In this document: positions 37,801-47,230 of the stretch, in pieces | Position numbering within the stretch: position 1 is the stretch's first letter | Layout: every line of letters begins with the position of its first letter | Source: Vandiemenella viatica | Lineage: Eukaryota; Arthropoda; Insecta; Orthoptera; Morabidae | DNA: 64,000 bases | Assembly: GCA_031002005.1 (NCBI GenBank) | Contig: CM061919.1 | Location: 33,817,088 to 33,881,087 of the forward strand | Reading direction: 5' to 3' | The notes under the pieces: model-generated | Database searches by the model: none | What the model was told of the DNA's origin: nothing | The model's input: the letters and a program-made list of their open reading frames with translations, nothing else | Position numbers and translations under genes: made by a program

Positions 37801-38018
37801 CTAAAGTGGCTTCGGTTTGGTTCTGCAAATGTGGGGTGGGCGACAAACAACTGCACAGGCAGGAAATTATAGGGCATCTGCCGCAGGAAGTGGGGTGGGA
37901 AGTAACAGGGCGGTGGACGGTAACTGCCTCTAATTATAGGGCGGCTGCCGCAGGAGGTGTGGCAGGGGGCGTGGCGGGAGGTGGGGGATATAACTAGTAA
38001 AGCCGACTATCTACTACT
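34840..38018. repeat. Right inverted repeat of the palindromic Polinton
   Basis: Reverse complement of the left arm, with mirrored SINE copies at 35,915-36,085, 36,535-36,700 and 37,190-37,335. The terminal 150 bp (GTGGGGTGGGCGACC-type blocks and the GGCGGTGGACGG block) are nearly identical to the left end. Confidence 0.8.
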
Positions 38019-40210
38019 TACAGGCATATATGCCAACTAGCTAGCATAGAGATGAGGAGGTAGAAGATTATTGTGTGAAGTTGGAAGAACTTATTGGGAA
38101 AGAGAATAGAAATGCTTGTATCATCATTATGGGAGACTTGAATGCTACAGTAGGTGAAGGAAAACAAGAAGATATAATAGGAAAATTCGGATTAGGGATA
38201 AGAAACGAGTGAGGTGCAAGACTAATAACTTTTGTAAAGAAAATTGACTAGTGGTGGGTAACACCCTCTTTGTAAATCATAAAAGGAGACGTTATACATG
38301 GATCTCTAACTTAAATGGAGAAAGGTACCAGCTGGTCTATACTCTCATACAAAAAAAGTTTAGGAACTGTATGGAGGATGCTAAAGCTTATCCAGGAGCA
38401 GATATAAATTTAGATCATAACCTAATAGCTGGAGAAATACAAATAAAATTGAAGAAAGTGAAGAGAGGAAAAGCAAGAGAAAGACTGAACTTAGAAAAAC
38501 TAAAGGAGAAAGCTAAAGCTTTGGAGCTAGAAGATAGGTTTTTCCAAAACTACAAAGGAGGAAAATTTGAAGAATGTATAAATGAAAAATGAATAAAAAT
38601 GAGGGTAGGGCTCATGATAGCCGCCAAAGAAACTCTAGGAATTAGAGACTCCAAAGGTATCAGGGAAGAGTGGATAACAGAATAATTGCTGGAAAAGATG
38701 GAAGAACGGAGGAAGTGGAAAAATTCTGGAAATGAAGAAGGAAGAAAGAGGTACAGGAAACTGAACAATGAACTAAGAAGAGAAACTGAACAAGCAAGAG
38801 AAAGATGGATGAAAGAGAAATGCGAGGAAATAGAAAAACTGGAGAAAGAAGGAAAATATGAAATTATGTACAAAATGGCTTCTGAGATTGCCTTTGAATG
38901 TAAGAGAAACAAGAACAACATGGAAATAGAAAGACAGGATGCCACATTAGTCAAAGAACCACATAACGTGCTGAGTAGGTGGCAAGAATATATTGAATGC
39001 TTATATAAGGGAGATGAAATACTAAGTAAAATTGAAGAAGAGGCACAGGTAACAGAAGATGGAAGGGGGTATGAGATCCTAGAGACAGAGGTAGGAAAGA
39101 CTTGAAGGAGATGAAGAATCGGAAGACACATCTATGCCGTCTTTATTGACTTGGAAAAAGCTTTTGGTAGGGTGCAATGAAAGAAGCTGATGGATATCTT
39201 GAAGAAGAAAGGCGTAGATTGGAAGGAGAGTAGGTTGATATAGAACCTATATTTACAACAGAAATTAGTAATAAAGATCAGAAACGAGATGTCGGGAGAA
39301 AGCAGCATTGGGAGAGGAGTAAGACATGGTTGTTGCCTTTCCCCATTATTGTCAATTTATACTTAGAAGAAATTATTGGAAAAGGCTTAAATGGAAAAAG
39401 AGGAGTGCGTATTGGTGGCAAGAAAATAGAGTGCATACGATTTGCTGATGATATGGTATTGCTGGCAGAAAGCGAACAAACTCTAAACAGAATGCTGAAA
39501 GATCTAGACGAAGCTTGCCAAGAGTTTGGAATGAATATCAATGCAGCAAAATCTAAGATTATGGTGATTGGAAAAGGAAGGAAAATAATAAATATTAAAT
39601 TAGGAAGAGCTGATATCAGCCAAGTAAGATTGTTCAAATATCTTTTGAGTATGATCATCGAAGATTTGTGGTGCCATCAGGAGATAAAATCTCGCATTGC
39701 CGTAGCGAAGGAAGCATTTAATAGGAAAAGGAGGATACTAACTGGAAAAATAGACAAAACACTTAAGAAAAGACTGGGTAAATGTTTTGTATGGAGTGTG
39801 GCTCTTTATGGGTCGGAGACATGGGCACTGAGGCGAGAGGATGAAAACCGGTTAGAAGCATTTGAGATGTGGATGTGGAGGAGGATGGAGAAAGCATAAG
39901 CTGGGTGGATAAATAAGTAATGTTGAAGTGCTGGACAGGGTCAGTGAAAGCAGAAAAATTCTCCAAGTAATAAAGGAGAGAAGGAAAAACTGGATGGGAC
40001 ACTTGTTAAGAGGGGAGTGCCTGATAAGAGAAGCCTTGGAAGGTCCAGTTTGTGGGAGGAGAATAAGAGGAAGAAGGAGGTATAAAATTATAGACAACTT
40101 CATGGAAGACGGCAACTATATGGTTCTAAAGAGAAAGGCAGAAGATAGAAGAGCATCGAGAGCAGCCAAGTGAAAACCTGCCCGACGGCAGAAAACTGAT
40201 GATGATGATG
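38019..40210 (+). pseudogene. LINE B, rest of endonuclease and internally deleted reverse transcriptase
   Basis: The endonuclease continues with IIIMGDLNATVGEG (G-D-L-N active-site motif) at about 38,125 and GADINLDHNLIAGEI at 38,400. A charged linker (38,686-39,105) follows. Next come VFIDLEKAFGRV (motif A) near 39,145, CCLSPLL near 39,335, the catalytic FADD box near 39,440 and the YGSETWALRRED...EAFEMW block near 39,810. Between 39,105 and 39,140 the first reverse transcriptase blocks are absent, so the copy is internally deleted as well as stop-ridden. The C-terminal WMGHLLRGE block is in 39,928-40,173. Confidence 0.85.
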
Positions 40211-40735
40211 AACCTACCTGCCCTATTCAGACTTCTAACATTCCACGCTCCGACTCGGAGAATGTTTCTATCCATCATGATATCATGACTCCTATATCAT
40301 GATGACTCCTCCCTGAGCATTCCCCACCCGGAGATCTGATAGGGAGACAATTTTACCTCCGGAATATGTTACCCAGGAAGAAGCCATCATGATATATGTG
40401 ATTTGAGAGGATTACATGTCCTCGGGATACCCTTTGAGTCTTTAATGCAGTGGTTTCCCGTTGCCTTCTGCATCCCCATGCCGTTGATCATTTCTCATTC
40501 ATCCGCCCTTAGGGGCCGTTTCCAACCCCAAGGGCAAGAGGGTGCCCTGAACTACTCCCCGCTCTTTCGCTCTCCTTTCGGAGGCCGTTGGCAAGCAGTG
40601 AGTGACTCCTTATACTGGGAATCTTTCAGTCTCCAAAGAATCGACGGTGCAAATAGGGTGCACCACTTTAAGGAGAGGTTGACATTTGGTTGGAAAAGGC
40701 TAGTATAGTCTCTCCCAAATCCTTACGCCCCATAT
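40211..40735 (-). pseudogene. LINE A 5' end and leader
   Basis: On the minus strand this is the start of LINE A, running toward 40,211 and resuming at 27,326-27,341 and then at 23,194. AACCTACCTGCCCTATTCAG is the complement of the first endonuclease codons. Upstream there is a leader without long frames. The precise 5' limit is uncertain. Confidence 0.65.
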
Positions 40736-40984
40736 GTCTATAATGGCCTGCATTAGCACCTTATATGGAATATCCTTAAAATCATTTGTTTCATACCAAG
40801 TAATTGTCGTACAAGTTGGATCGTGAATAGGCCGCTGTACTTTATATGCAAGTTCAGATTTGTAAATTCGTGATTTGGTAATAACACCCTTCGGTTCATT
40901 GTTACTTTGATAGTTTCAAAGAAAGGAAAAACCACTTTTTTCTTAGCTAAGCGATTCTCATACAAAGAGAAGCGAATAAGATAT

Positions 40985-41280
40985 AAGTTTTTGCAATGTA
41001 AACAAAACATCCGCTATACTTCCACGTTGAAAGTTACGGATGCAGATGCGAAAGCAGAGGTAGAATTTCATACGGAAGTTTTGCACATGCGGAGCTCCGT
41101 TATATCCGTAAACTGAACCAATTGTCGTTCATTGTTCGGTTCACCACCACCACTGAACACATTGAAAGTTCTTCTAACGTAGTCGCAAACGTTCTGTCTC
41201 GTATCGATGGAATCTCAAACAGAACTTTGAATTTCTCCGCAATGGCAGACTTTCAATAGCGATTTGTCACTTCACTTGGA
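40985..41280 (+). pseudogene. Ty3/gypsy pol fragment, RNase H end
   Basis: Broken plus-strand coding resembling the end of a gypsy RNase H domain. Near 41,140-41,210 a frame reads with TEHIESSSNVVANVLSRI, equivalent to the H-x-x-G-x-x-N-x-V-A-D-x-L-S-R motif in which V-A-N replaces the usual V-A-D. Several stops are present. It probably belongs to the same insertion as 42,020-42,765. Confidence 0.65.
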
Positions 41281-41371
41281 GCAAAATCCAGTATTTATTT
41301 TATCTATCGTATGCCAATGTAGATACTTTTAAGAACATTGAATAAAATATATACACTGCAACTTTACAAGA

Positions 41372-41830
41372 TTAAAGAGATATATCTAGTTTATTAATGT
41401 AGTTTATTGATTCCTGAGTTACCAGCAGGAAGTCCACATTATCACCATTGTAAGATCTTATCGGACAATCTTCAGTAATATGACCAATGGTCTGAATCTC
41501 TCCGCATTCGCAAAAGGGGGATGGTTGCTTGCCCCCACCCCACTTGTACAGGGAGTGTGTGCATATTCTATGCCGAGTTCTAATTCTGTTGAGTGTGGAC
41601 CAAGTTTTACGAGTTAAATCAAAACCTGGTGGCTTTTGTGTAATGCAAGGCAAGCTGTTATTTTGGTGTACAGTCCACTCCTGCATCCAAGCTTTGATGA
41701 TGTTAAAATCTTCACGTATAGCGTCTCTTGCCGACTTCAATGGAGGTTTTCTCGAGGGAAGACTGTTGATGTTGTCGTACTTAATATAACAAATTCCAGT
41801 CACAGTTAAGGATGCTGGTAGTCCCAGCAA
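41372..41830 (-). pseudogene. 3' end of a Jockey/RTE-like LINE (C-terminal Cys-His domain)
   Basis: An uninterrupted 152-codon minus-strand frame. It carries the typical C-terminal block of many insect LINE reverse transcriptases: RKTWSTLNRIRTRH, LYKWGGGK, then C-E-C-G-x(6)-H-I-x(3)-C-P. It has no catalytic reverse transcriptase box, so this is a 5'-truncated copy. It lies between two gypsy fragments and so probably inserted into that gypsy element. Confidence 0.8.
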
Positions 41831-42019
41831 GTTTCAGTGGGACTACCACCATCTCTATCTGTGACATTACAATAGGCTCTTCATCACCATTTCTTTCCGA
41901 AAACAAGCCTTTTTGTCGCTTCATGGTCTGAGCCATCACTGCGCCAGAGCTGCCGTTCATTTTGTACCCTAACAAGGCGAAAGATGCCGCGCGTGGGTTC
42001 GAACCTGTAAGGACTGCCA

Positions 42020-42765
42020 GTGCACCACAGTTATACGTCATATAACGCACTGGATGGAAACTTCACAGTGCCATCTGTTCTGTTCCAACAGGTCCATCTT
42101 GATATAATCGGACCACTTCCAGTTTCGGAGAACTATCTCTGTTGCCTAATAGCTACTGGAAGATTTTCTCGCTGGCCAGAGGTCTGGCCTCAAGAACGCT
42201 TCACGTCAGAGGACATTGCAGAGGCTTTCGTAGCATGCTGTGTGTCGTGGTTTGGATCACCTCTGCGCGTCACCGCTGACCAAAGCAGGCATTTAGAATC
42301 TCAGCTGTTTCGGAACCTGGGGATCCTGACCGGCACGCACAGATCCCGCACCTCATGCTGGGACCCGTGTTCAAACGCCAACTCTAAGCAGCTATCATGT
42401 ATCATCCCGGCACGTCCTGGCTGCAAGCTCAACCGATCGTTCTGCTAGGCATCCATCGCGCTTGTAAAGACGATCTCAATGCTTCATTTGCCGAGCGTGT
42501 GTATGGAGAACCAATCCGTCTTTAGGGTGAATTATTGTGTGAGGTGACAAAGGAATGCCTGGAAGATACTTCCAACTTCGTGGGCAAACTACGTCAGCAA
42601 ATGCAAAGACTACAAAGACTACGTCCAACACCAGCTAGAAATCATGATGAAAGTTCCACGTTCGTATTCAAGGACCTTGAAATGTGCACTCTTTTGTATC
42701 TGCTGGATTATTCTGGGTCGTGGGACCGACTACCTCCATATACTGGTCCACACCTCGAATTGGAC
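42020..42765 (+). pseudogene. Ty3/gypsy pol fragment, integrase core and C-terminus
   Basis: Plus-strand frame 42,020-42,448 has the integrase core start VHLDIIGPLP (first catalytic Asp) and FSRWPEVWP. The region of the second Asp reads VTADQSRHLESQLF, where the usual D-x-G is D-x-S. The stretch that should contain the catalytic Glu is degraded. A later frame (42,535-42,770) has FVGKLRQQM, FVFKDLEMCT and LPPYTGPH, typical of the gypsy integrase C-terminal region. It is a dead copy. Confidence 0.8.
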
Positions 42766-42851
42766 CACCTCAACATGACTGTACTATTATGAACAAAAAC
42801 AACGCTCTCCGTGTAATGGTAATGGTTGGTAGCACTGGGTGCTACATAGTT

Positions 42852-44037
42852 TTATGTCAACTTATGCACAACACCGGTTAGTGGTACATATTCTACTACA
42901 TGATCATGCAAGATCAGGCAGTATGCAGCGGTGTAGGCAGGAAAATTCTCACTGCTATCAAACTCCATACGAATGTCTACCGGTCCTGTTTTAACAGACT
43001 CGTTTTGATGTGAACAGTCTATTACGGCGATAGGGGCAGTTTCTATAAAGTCTTCACATTTTAGTAACGGCTAAGGAAGGTCTCGCTCGTAGTAGGACTG
43101 TTGGAATCTTGCATACATATCATACAACACTGTGGCTCGGTTTTCCTTAAGTTCATGTTCTCATATGGATACGCCACATCATTTAGGAACACTTTGACAT
43201 TGGGTAGATTGCAGTCGTCAAAGATGCATGCACTGAATTCCGCATTCTGTTTCCTGTTTGTTTGTAATCCCAGAACCACAAACCTAGGTTTCTCCAGTTG
43301 CGTTGATGTTTTCAAAAACCAAATTAGAGTCTTACTGATTGGAAGCAACGGGTACTCCAGCAGATCCCAACATCTGAAATTAATGTGAAGTGGTTATCGA
43401 CTGTCAACCATCTTGAGCAACGATAGTGTTTCTATTTCACCTACTTGCAAATGAGGCATCACCCATGCCAGCTTGCTGATGGTGAATTTACTTTCCTGAG
43501 GATTTGGATTAGCTTGCACATATGAATTTGTATCGTCCCTCGCTCGAATTAGTATTAGTTCTTGTTTTACATTTGCAAGTATCTTTTTAAAGTCTTTGCA
43601 AAACCCCAAGAGCATACTCAGCGGTATACATACATTAAAGTAACCATTTCCAGAGCCAATCCTGCATTGATCAACACACCCATTTGTGGGGGGCTTGCAG
43701 AAATAAGCGTTTTCAATGTGCTGGTGATACCAACGTTTCTATTTCGGTCAATTTCTGTTCCATTAAGTTCATATGGAATTTGCTCAAACAGAAAAGCGAA
43801 TTCATTGGATGTGATAAGTGAATTTGTTACTGCTCCATCTGATTTCATGAATCTTCCCTCAATATGCAAGTAGCTTTCGCATGGTAGTGTATATGAATCT
43901 TGGTTTTGAATCGGTATACGAATTTCATCATTGTTATTAAATGTGGCTGGCGTATGCGGCTGGTGACTCAAATATTGTTTGCGCGTCACTGACTCGTCAA
44001 ACCCCACACTGGAAGTTATGTCAAATACCTCATCCAT
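42852..44037 (-). pseudogene. MCP: Polinton major capsid protein (double jelly roll)
   Basis: This gene would build the hexon-like shell of a Polinton particle. The N-terminal 140 residues (44,037-43,618) include FMKSDGAVTNSLITSNEFAF. The middle (43,615-43,061) contains FCKDFKKILANVKQELILIR, TSTQLEKPRFVVLGLQTNRK and CNLPNVKVFLN, all typical of the family. The C-terminus in a third frame has IAVIDCSHQNESVKTGPVDI and ends at a TAA near 42,852. Breaks: a frameshift near 43,616, an in-frame TAA at 43,391-43,393, a frameshift near 43,110 and a TAG at 43,071-43,073. The total span of about 1.2 kb is on the short side for the family. Assignment is from motif recall. Confidence 0.8.
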
Positions 44038-44097
44038 GACTTTTAACTGAACAGCCTCACGAATGTAGGAAGAGCACGTTTTCAGGTGTTAACCGCT

Positions 44098-44825
44098 TCA
44101 CTGTCGGTTCACGACTGACAGCTTTGTGATGTTGACGCTTCTTGTAATAAAGCGCCCATTCTTCTTTATATGCAGTCTAAGTGTAATGGTTTCGCCTCTA
44201 AAATCCACTAATTACCGTCTTGATCGACAACTCTAACGCTGATGTTGCTGAGAGTTTTTACTGTGATGGGCAGATATATGACATTAGCGGGTACTTCCAC
44301 AATCTTGTACCCTGGTGGAACTGTTGGAAAAAAATCGTGTTGTGTATGGCCAAGATTATCGTTGTCGTAATTTCCGGTACATATGCTGCATTCTATTCTT
44401 ATTGCGTTAATTTTGATGATCTGCACAGTGTAGTCTAATGTATTAAATCCAGGATTAAACACACGTTTCGAAAATCCGAGCAGAGATCCAATTGAGTTTG
44501 GTTTAGCGAAGTCAATTTCCACAGGTGTTTCAATATCACACTTGAGTGAATTGTTGTTTGCTCGAATTACTAGCTTTTCGTTTTTAGTACGTCGAACCAA
44601 ATAATTTAACAAATCGTCAATATCGTAAGATCCTGTGGGTATGTCTATCACTTTATTCTTCGAGTAATGAAATTGGCAATTTGTTATGTCTATTTTCGGA
44701 ATCGAATTGTAAGTCTGAAAATCAACCAAGCCAACTATGTATTCGCCTTGGCTCAAATATATCGGTGGAAAGTAATCACAGCCCAAGACTGAACTGTTGC
44801 CCGACAAGCAGAGTGTCACAGACAT
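44098..44825 (-). pseudogene. Polinton minor capsid (penton-like) protein
   Basis: A single-jelly-roll vertex protein that would close the capsid five-fold positions. I chose the ATG at 44,825 because family members begin with M-x-V-x-L-x-x-S-G-N-S-S just before a F-P-P-I block, both visible here. Family-like blocks follow: DFQTYNSIPKID, YDIDDLLNYL, IGSLLGFSKRVF, HDFFPTVPPGYKIVEVP. One base is missing near 44,206, which shifts the frame after VVDQDGN. The conserved tail with FRGETITLRLHIKK is readable in the next frame and ends at a TGA at 44,098-44,100. Its 5' end is close to the protease stop, as in a compact gene block. Confidence 0.8.
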
Positions 44826-44848
44826 GTGTTTCTTTGGCCAAGGTTCGT

Positions 44849-45214
44849 TCAAGACTGACGTAATATATTTTCATACAGGAATTTTAAACACAAATGACCA
44901 TATATATGTGTGCCAAATTTCTGGTGCCGTTGCAGCTTGTAAAGTATTCTGTTCCCTGTAAAGTACCGCTGCAACTCCAATGGAGGAGGCAATTCACCGA
45001 AACTGTCGAAATACTTAACTATACCGTCTATGCACTTGATGTGGTAAGCAACCCAATGTGTTCCAGCATTATCAGCACTGTCCAAGTTCACGACACCACA
45101 TTCACGTTCACGAATTTTGTGAGGTAGTGTATCACGCATTAAAACACCTCGAAAATATGGTATGCCCAAACGCTTTACATGTTTACGTATGTCATCGTCT
45201 GTCAGTGGTTCAAC
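44849..45214 (-). pseudogene. PRO: Polinton adenovirus-type cysteine protease, catalytic Cys replaced
   Basis: A maturation protease of the adenain/Ulp1 class that would process capsid proteins. Visible blocks: IPYFRGVLMRDTLP at the N-terminus, the catalytic His in THWVAYH, the Asp in KYFDSFGEL, and the Cys region as THIYGHLCLKFLYEN. The residue just before G-H-L-C, normally the nucleophilic Cys, is Tyr (TAT) here. This is a one-base difference from a Cys codon. The coding frame extends upstream past the first possible codon at 45,169 to about 45,214, where V-E-P-L-T-D-D-D-I is readable with no ATG. The end of the pX-like gene (45,210) abuts it. Otherwise the frame is open, so active-site loss, rather than truncation, inactivates it. 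Confidence 0.82.
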
Positions 45215-45812
45215 TGACTTTTTTTTTTTTTTTTAATCCAGACCCTTCTTTCCTGTATGGTTTCAAATATAAACCTTTACCCCTCATTGCAATTGCCTCC
45301 ATCGTTTCGTTGTGCCGTTTCTCCTCTTCCAACTACTTATTCGCCTCTTTTGCTGCTTTGACGGCCTTGACGACATTTGCAACCCCACCTGCCAAAGCAC
45401 CAGCTGCTGACAAGCTGGCAAATAATGGCATTAATGGAAGAATACCACCCTTTATCTTCTTTTTCTTAATACCACCACCGAACTTTAACTTGGCACGCAT
45501 GGCTCTGTTAACCACAAATGCAGCTGCACGTTCACCAAACTTTGCAACCTTCGCCTTAATTCTTTCTGCTGCCTTCTCTGCGAGTGTACGATCTGCAAGT
45601 GTACGATCTGCCCCCTGTGCATAAACAATGTCCTGTTCCCTGCAGGCTACATCTAGTGGGTTCATACCCTTCTGCCCAAGAGCCAACCGTTTTTCCAGTT
45701 TAATACCGGGACCACAAAACTGGTATATTGGTATATGCGCCTCAAAAGGCATCTTGTCGCTGTGCTTGTTTAAAAAGCCACGACCTTTCTTCTTCTTCCT
45801 CGTAGGATGCAT
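45210..45812 (-). pseudogene. Polinton PLA2-like / pX-type minor virion protein
   Basis: A basic virion protein with a parvovirus-type phospholipase A2-like domain and a glycine/alanine-rich segment like adenovirus pX or Polinton minor core proteins. I chose the ATG at 45,812, after which a K-rich start reads HPTRKKKKGRGF. The Ca-binding loop is FCGPG. The helix that normally carries the catalytic H-D pair reads PLDVACREQDIVYAQ, with Gln (CAG) in place of His. The hydrophobic run GGILPLMPLFASLSAAGALAGG follows. A TAG at 45,330-45,332 interrupts the frame; the conserved tail GKGLYLKPYRKEGSGLK resumes in the same frame and ends in a lysine run encoded by 16 A's. Confidence 0.8.
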
Positions 45813-45846
45813 TGTTACCGACTGACTAAATTTACACGTTCGCGCT

Positions 45847-45858
45847 GCTATATATAGC
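45847..45858. promoter_or_regulatory. Palindromic TATA between divergent Polinton gene blocks
   Basis: GCTATATATAGC is a perfect 12-bp palindrome, 35 bp upstream of the pX-like start (minus) and just ahead of the ATPase coding frame (plus). It can serve as a TATA box for both directions. Promoter function is inferred from position only. Confidence 0.45.
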
Positions 45859-45878
45859 CACAGCAACCACCAAAGCTT

Positions 45879-46562
45879 GTCAATATTAAGTTCGTCAAAC
45901 AGAGAGACACATTGCCCGTGAATATTGTCGTTACTGTCGGCAATAATACTAGACGGAAGAACGGACCTCTGTTCCCTGAGACAGTGAGGGCAATAGTGTG
46001 TGGCCCATCAAATTGTGGGAAAACAAATCTTGGCTGTCCCTGCTGGAACACCCTAATGGACTTAGATTTAAAAATGTATACGAGTTTTCCAAGTCGTTGT
46101 ACCAGCCAAATTATCATTTAGTAGGGAAAATATTAGAACCCATTAAAGAAATTTAGTATTTGACATTTAGTGATAATCAAAGTGTACCTCCTCCAAGTAA
46201 AGCTCTACCTAATTATGTGTTTGTGTTTGACGATGTTTCGTGTGAGAAGCAAAATAATATACGAGATTACTTTTGCATAGGCAGGCACAGATCAGTGGAT
46301 TCTTTTTACTTGTGCCAGACATATAGCCGTATACCGAAACAGTTGGTTAGAGACAATGCTAACATGATCGTGCTCTTTAAACAGGACGATATGAATCTAA
46401 AACACATTCACAACCATCACGTCAACACCTATATGACGTTCAAGGAACCTATGTGGGTACTGCTGGAATGTGAGTAAACACGGATTTGCGGTTATTGACA
46501 AAGACTGTGACATGTACCATGGAAGATACCGTAACGGATTTGATTCATTTTTGAATAAATAG
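45879..46562 (+). pseudogene. ATP: Polinton packaging ATPase (FtsK/HerA type)
   Basis: An ATPase that would pump DNA into the capsid. The Walker A motif is GPSNCGKTN in the first frame (45,900-46,121). Walker B is YVFVFDDV in the second frame (46,160-46,477), followed by RDYFCIGRHR and LCQTYSRIPK, which are typical of Polinton ATPases. The tail with GFAVIDKDC is in a third frame and ends at a TAG at 46,560-46,562. There are frameshifts near 46,095 and 46,476 and a TAG near 46,154. I see no ATG at the expected start; the frame is open back to about 45,858. The P-loop itself is intact. Confidence 0.83.
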
Positions 46563-46585
46563 CTGAACACCCTATCATTACAAGC

Positions 46586-47200
46586 ATGGACAAGTTTGGG
46601 AGAACTTCAGTAACACAGAGCAAGAGAGTGTTGGTTTACCCACCACAGTACATACTTCTTACGAATGAGGGTAACTTGGATTGTCAGGGTAAAGTACTCA
46701 AACGTGTGGCCAATCCCGTGAAAGATGATGATGCTGCAAATAAAGGATACGTTGAAGCCATTCACCGGGATGCCATTGATAAATCCTTGCGTATGGTTGT
46801 CGAAATGGAGAAGAAACTTTCATACTGGGATGAAAAATTTCGCTTAAACCAGGATTTGTTTTCCTTACTGAAGGAATTAAAATCAGCAAGTGCATCCATC
46901 GTGGTACCCATTAACCACACAAGTGAAATTATTGATGAGGCTTATGTATTAGAAGGAGGGTAAAATTATTATGAAATTTCAACTGATGGAACAATCGTTT
47001 CCATGACTGTATCAAAAGGCATACTCGCTAAACATAACTCACGTGAATATAATAAAGATATACCACTCAATGTAAAACAACACGATAAACTTAGTTTCCA
47101 TATTAAAACGTCCGACTCCCATATACTAGCCGAACTCAGAAAGCCACACCCTGTCATTCTCAATGTGAATGTATTTTTCAAATATAAAATAGTACAGTAA
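46586..47200 (+). pseudogene. Fibre-like Polinton protein, interrupted by one stop
   Basis: A protein of about 204 residues. The N-terminal part has ILLTNEGNLDCQGKVLKRV followed by NPVKDDDAANKGYVE, the short 'base element, then DDAxNKxYV' pattern shared with trimeric phage tail-fibre proteins. A helical stretch follows (MVVEMEKKLSYWDEK). A TAA at 46,961-46,963 interrupts; the same frame then continues open to 47,200 with YYEISTDGT and a beta-rich tail. The exact Polinton family name is unknown to me. A vertex-spike or fibre role is inference. Confidence 0.6.
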
Positions 47201-47230
47201 ACACACACAAGCTTTATTCGGTGCGTAAAC

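Larger units (their letters stand above)
28141..38018. mobile_element. Palindromic Polinton/Maverick derivative with ~3.2-kb inverted repeats
   Basis: The ends are AGTAGTAGATAGTCGG and its exact complement CCGACTATCTACTACT, and both are flanked by TACAGG (28,135-28,140 and 38,019-38,024). The 5'-AG terminus and 6-bp target duplication are Polinton hallmarks. Arms of about 3.2-3.35 kb (28,141-31,490 and 34,840-38,018) enclose a core of about 3.35 kb. The core keeps a PolB scrap with LLYMDTDS (34,565-34,765), tying it to Polintons independently. Most genes are gone. Removing the insert with one TACAGG restores the reading frame of the LINE B endonuclease across the junction. Polinton inverted repeats are usually well under 1 kb, so these are exceptionally long. 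Confidence 0.88.
27342..40210 (+). mobile_element. LINE B (RTE-like), inserted in LINE A and itself interrupted
   Basis: A plus-strand RTE-like LINE lies between AACCTAAC (27,334-27,341) and AACCTACC (40,211-40,218), a near-perfect target duplication within LINE A. It ends in a TGATGATGATG tail, usual for this kind of element. Its endonuclease gene is split by the palindromic Polinton at 28,141-38,018. Without that insert LINE B is about 3.0 kb. Confidence 0.85.

Noticed and set aside
38550..39131. A 193-codon minus-strand frame rich in Ser, Leu and Phe
   Set aside because: It is the complement of the charged linker of LINE B, whose plus-strand coding is clear.
45058..45624. A 188-codon plus-strand frame across the protease/pX-like genes
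   Set aside because: It is antisense to recognisable protein families on the minus strand and includes the 16-T tract.
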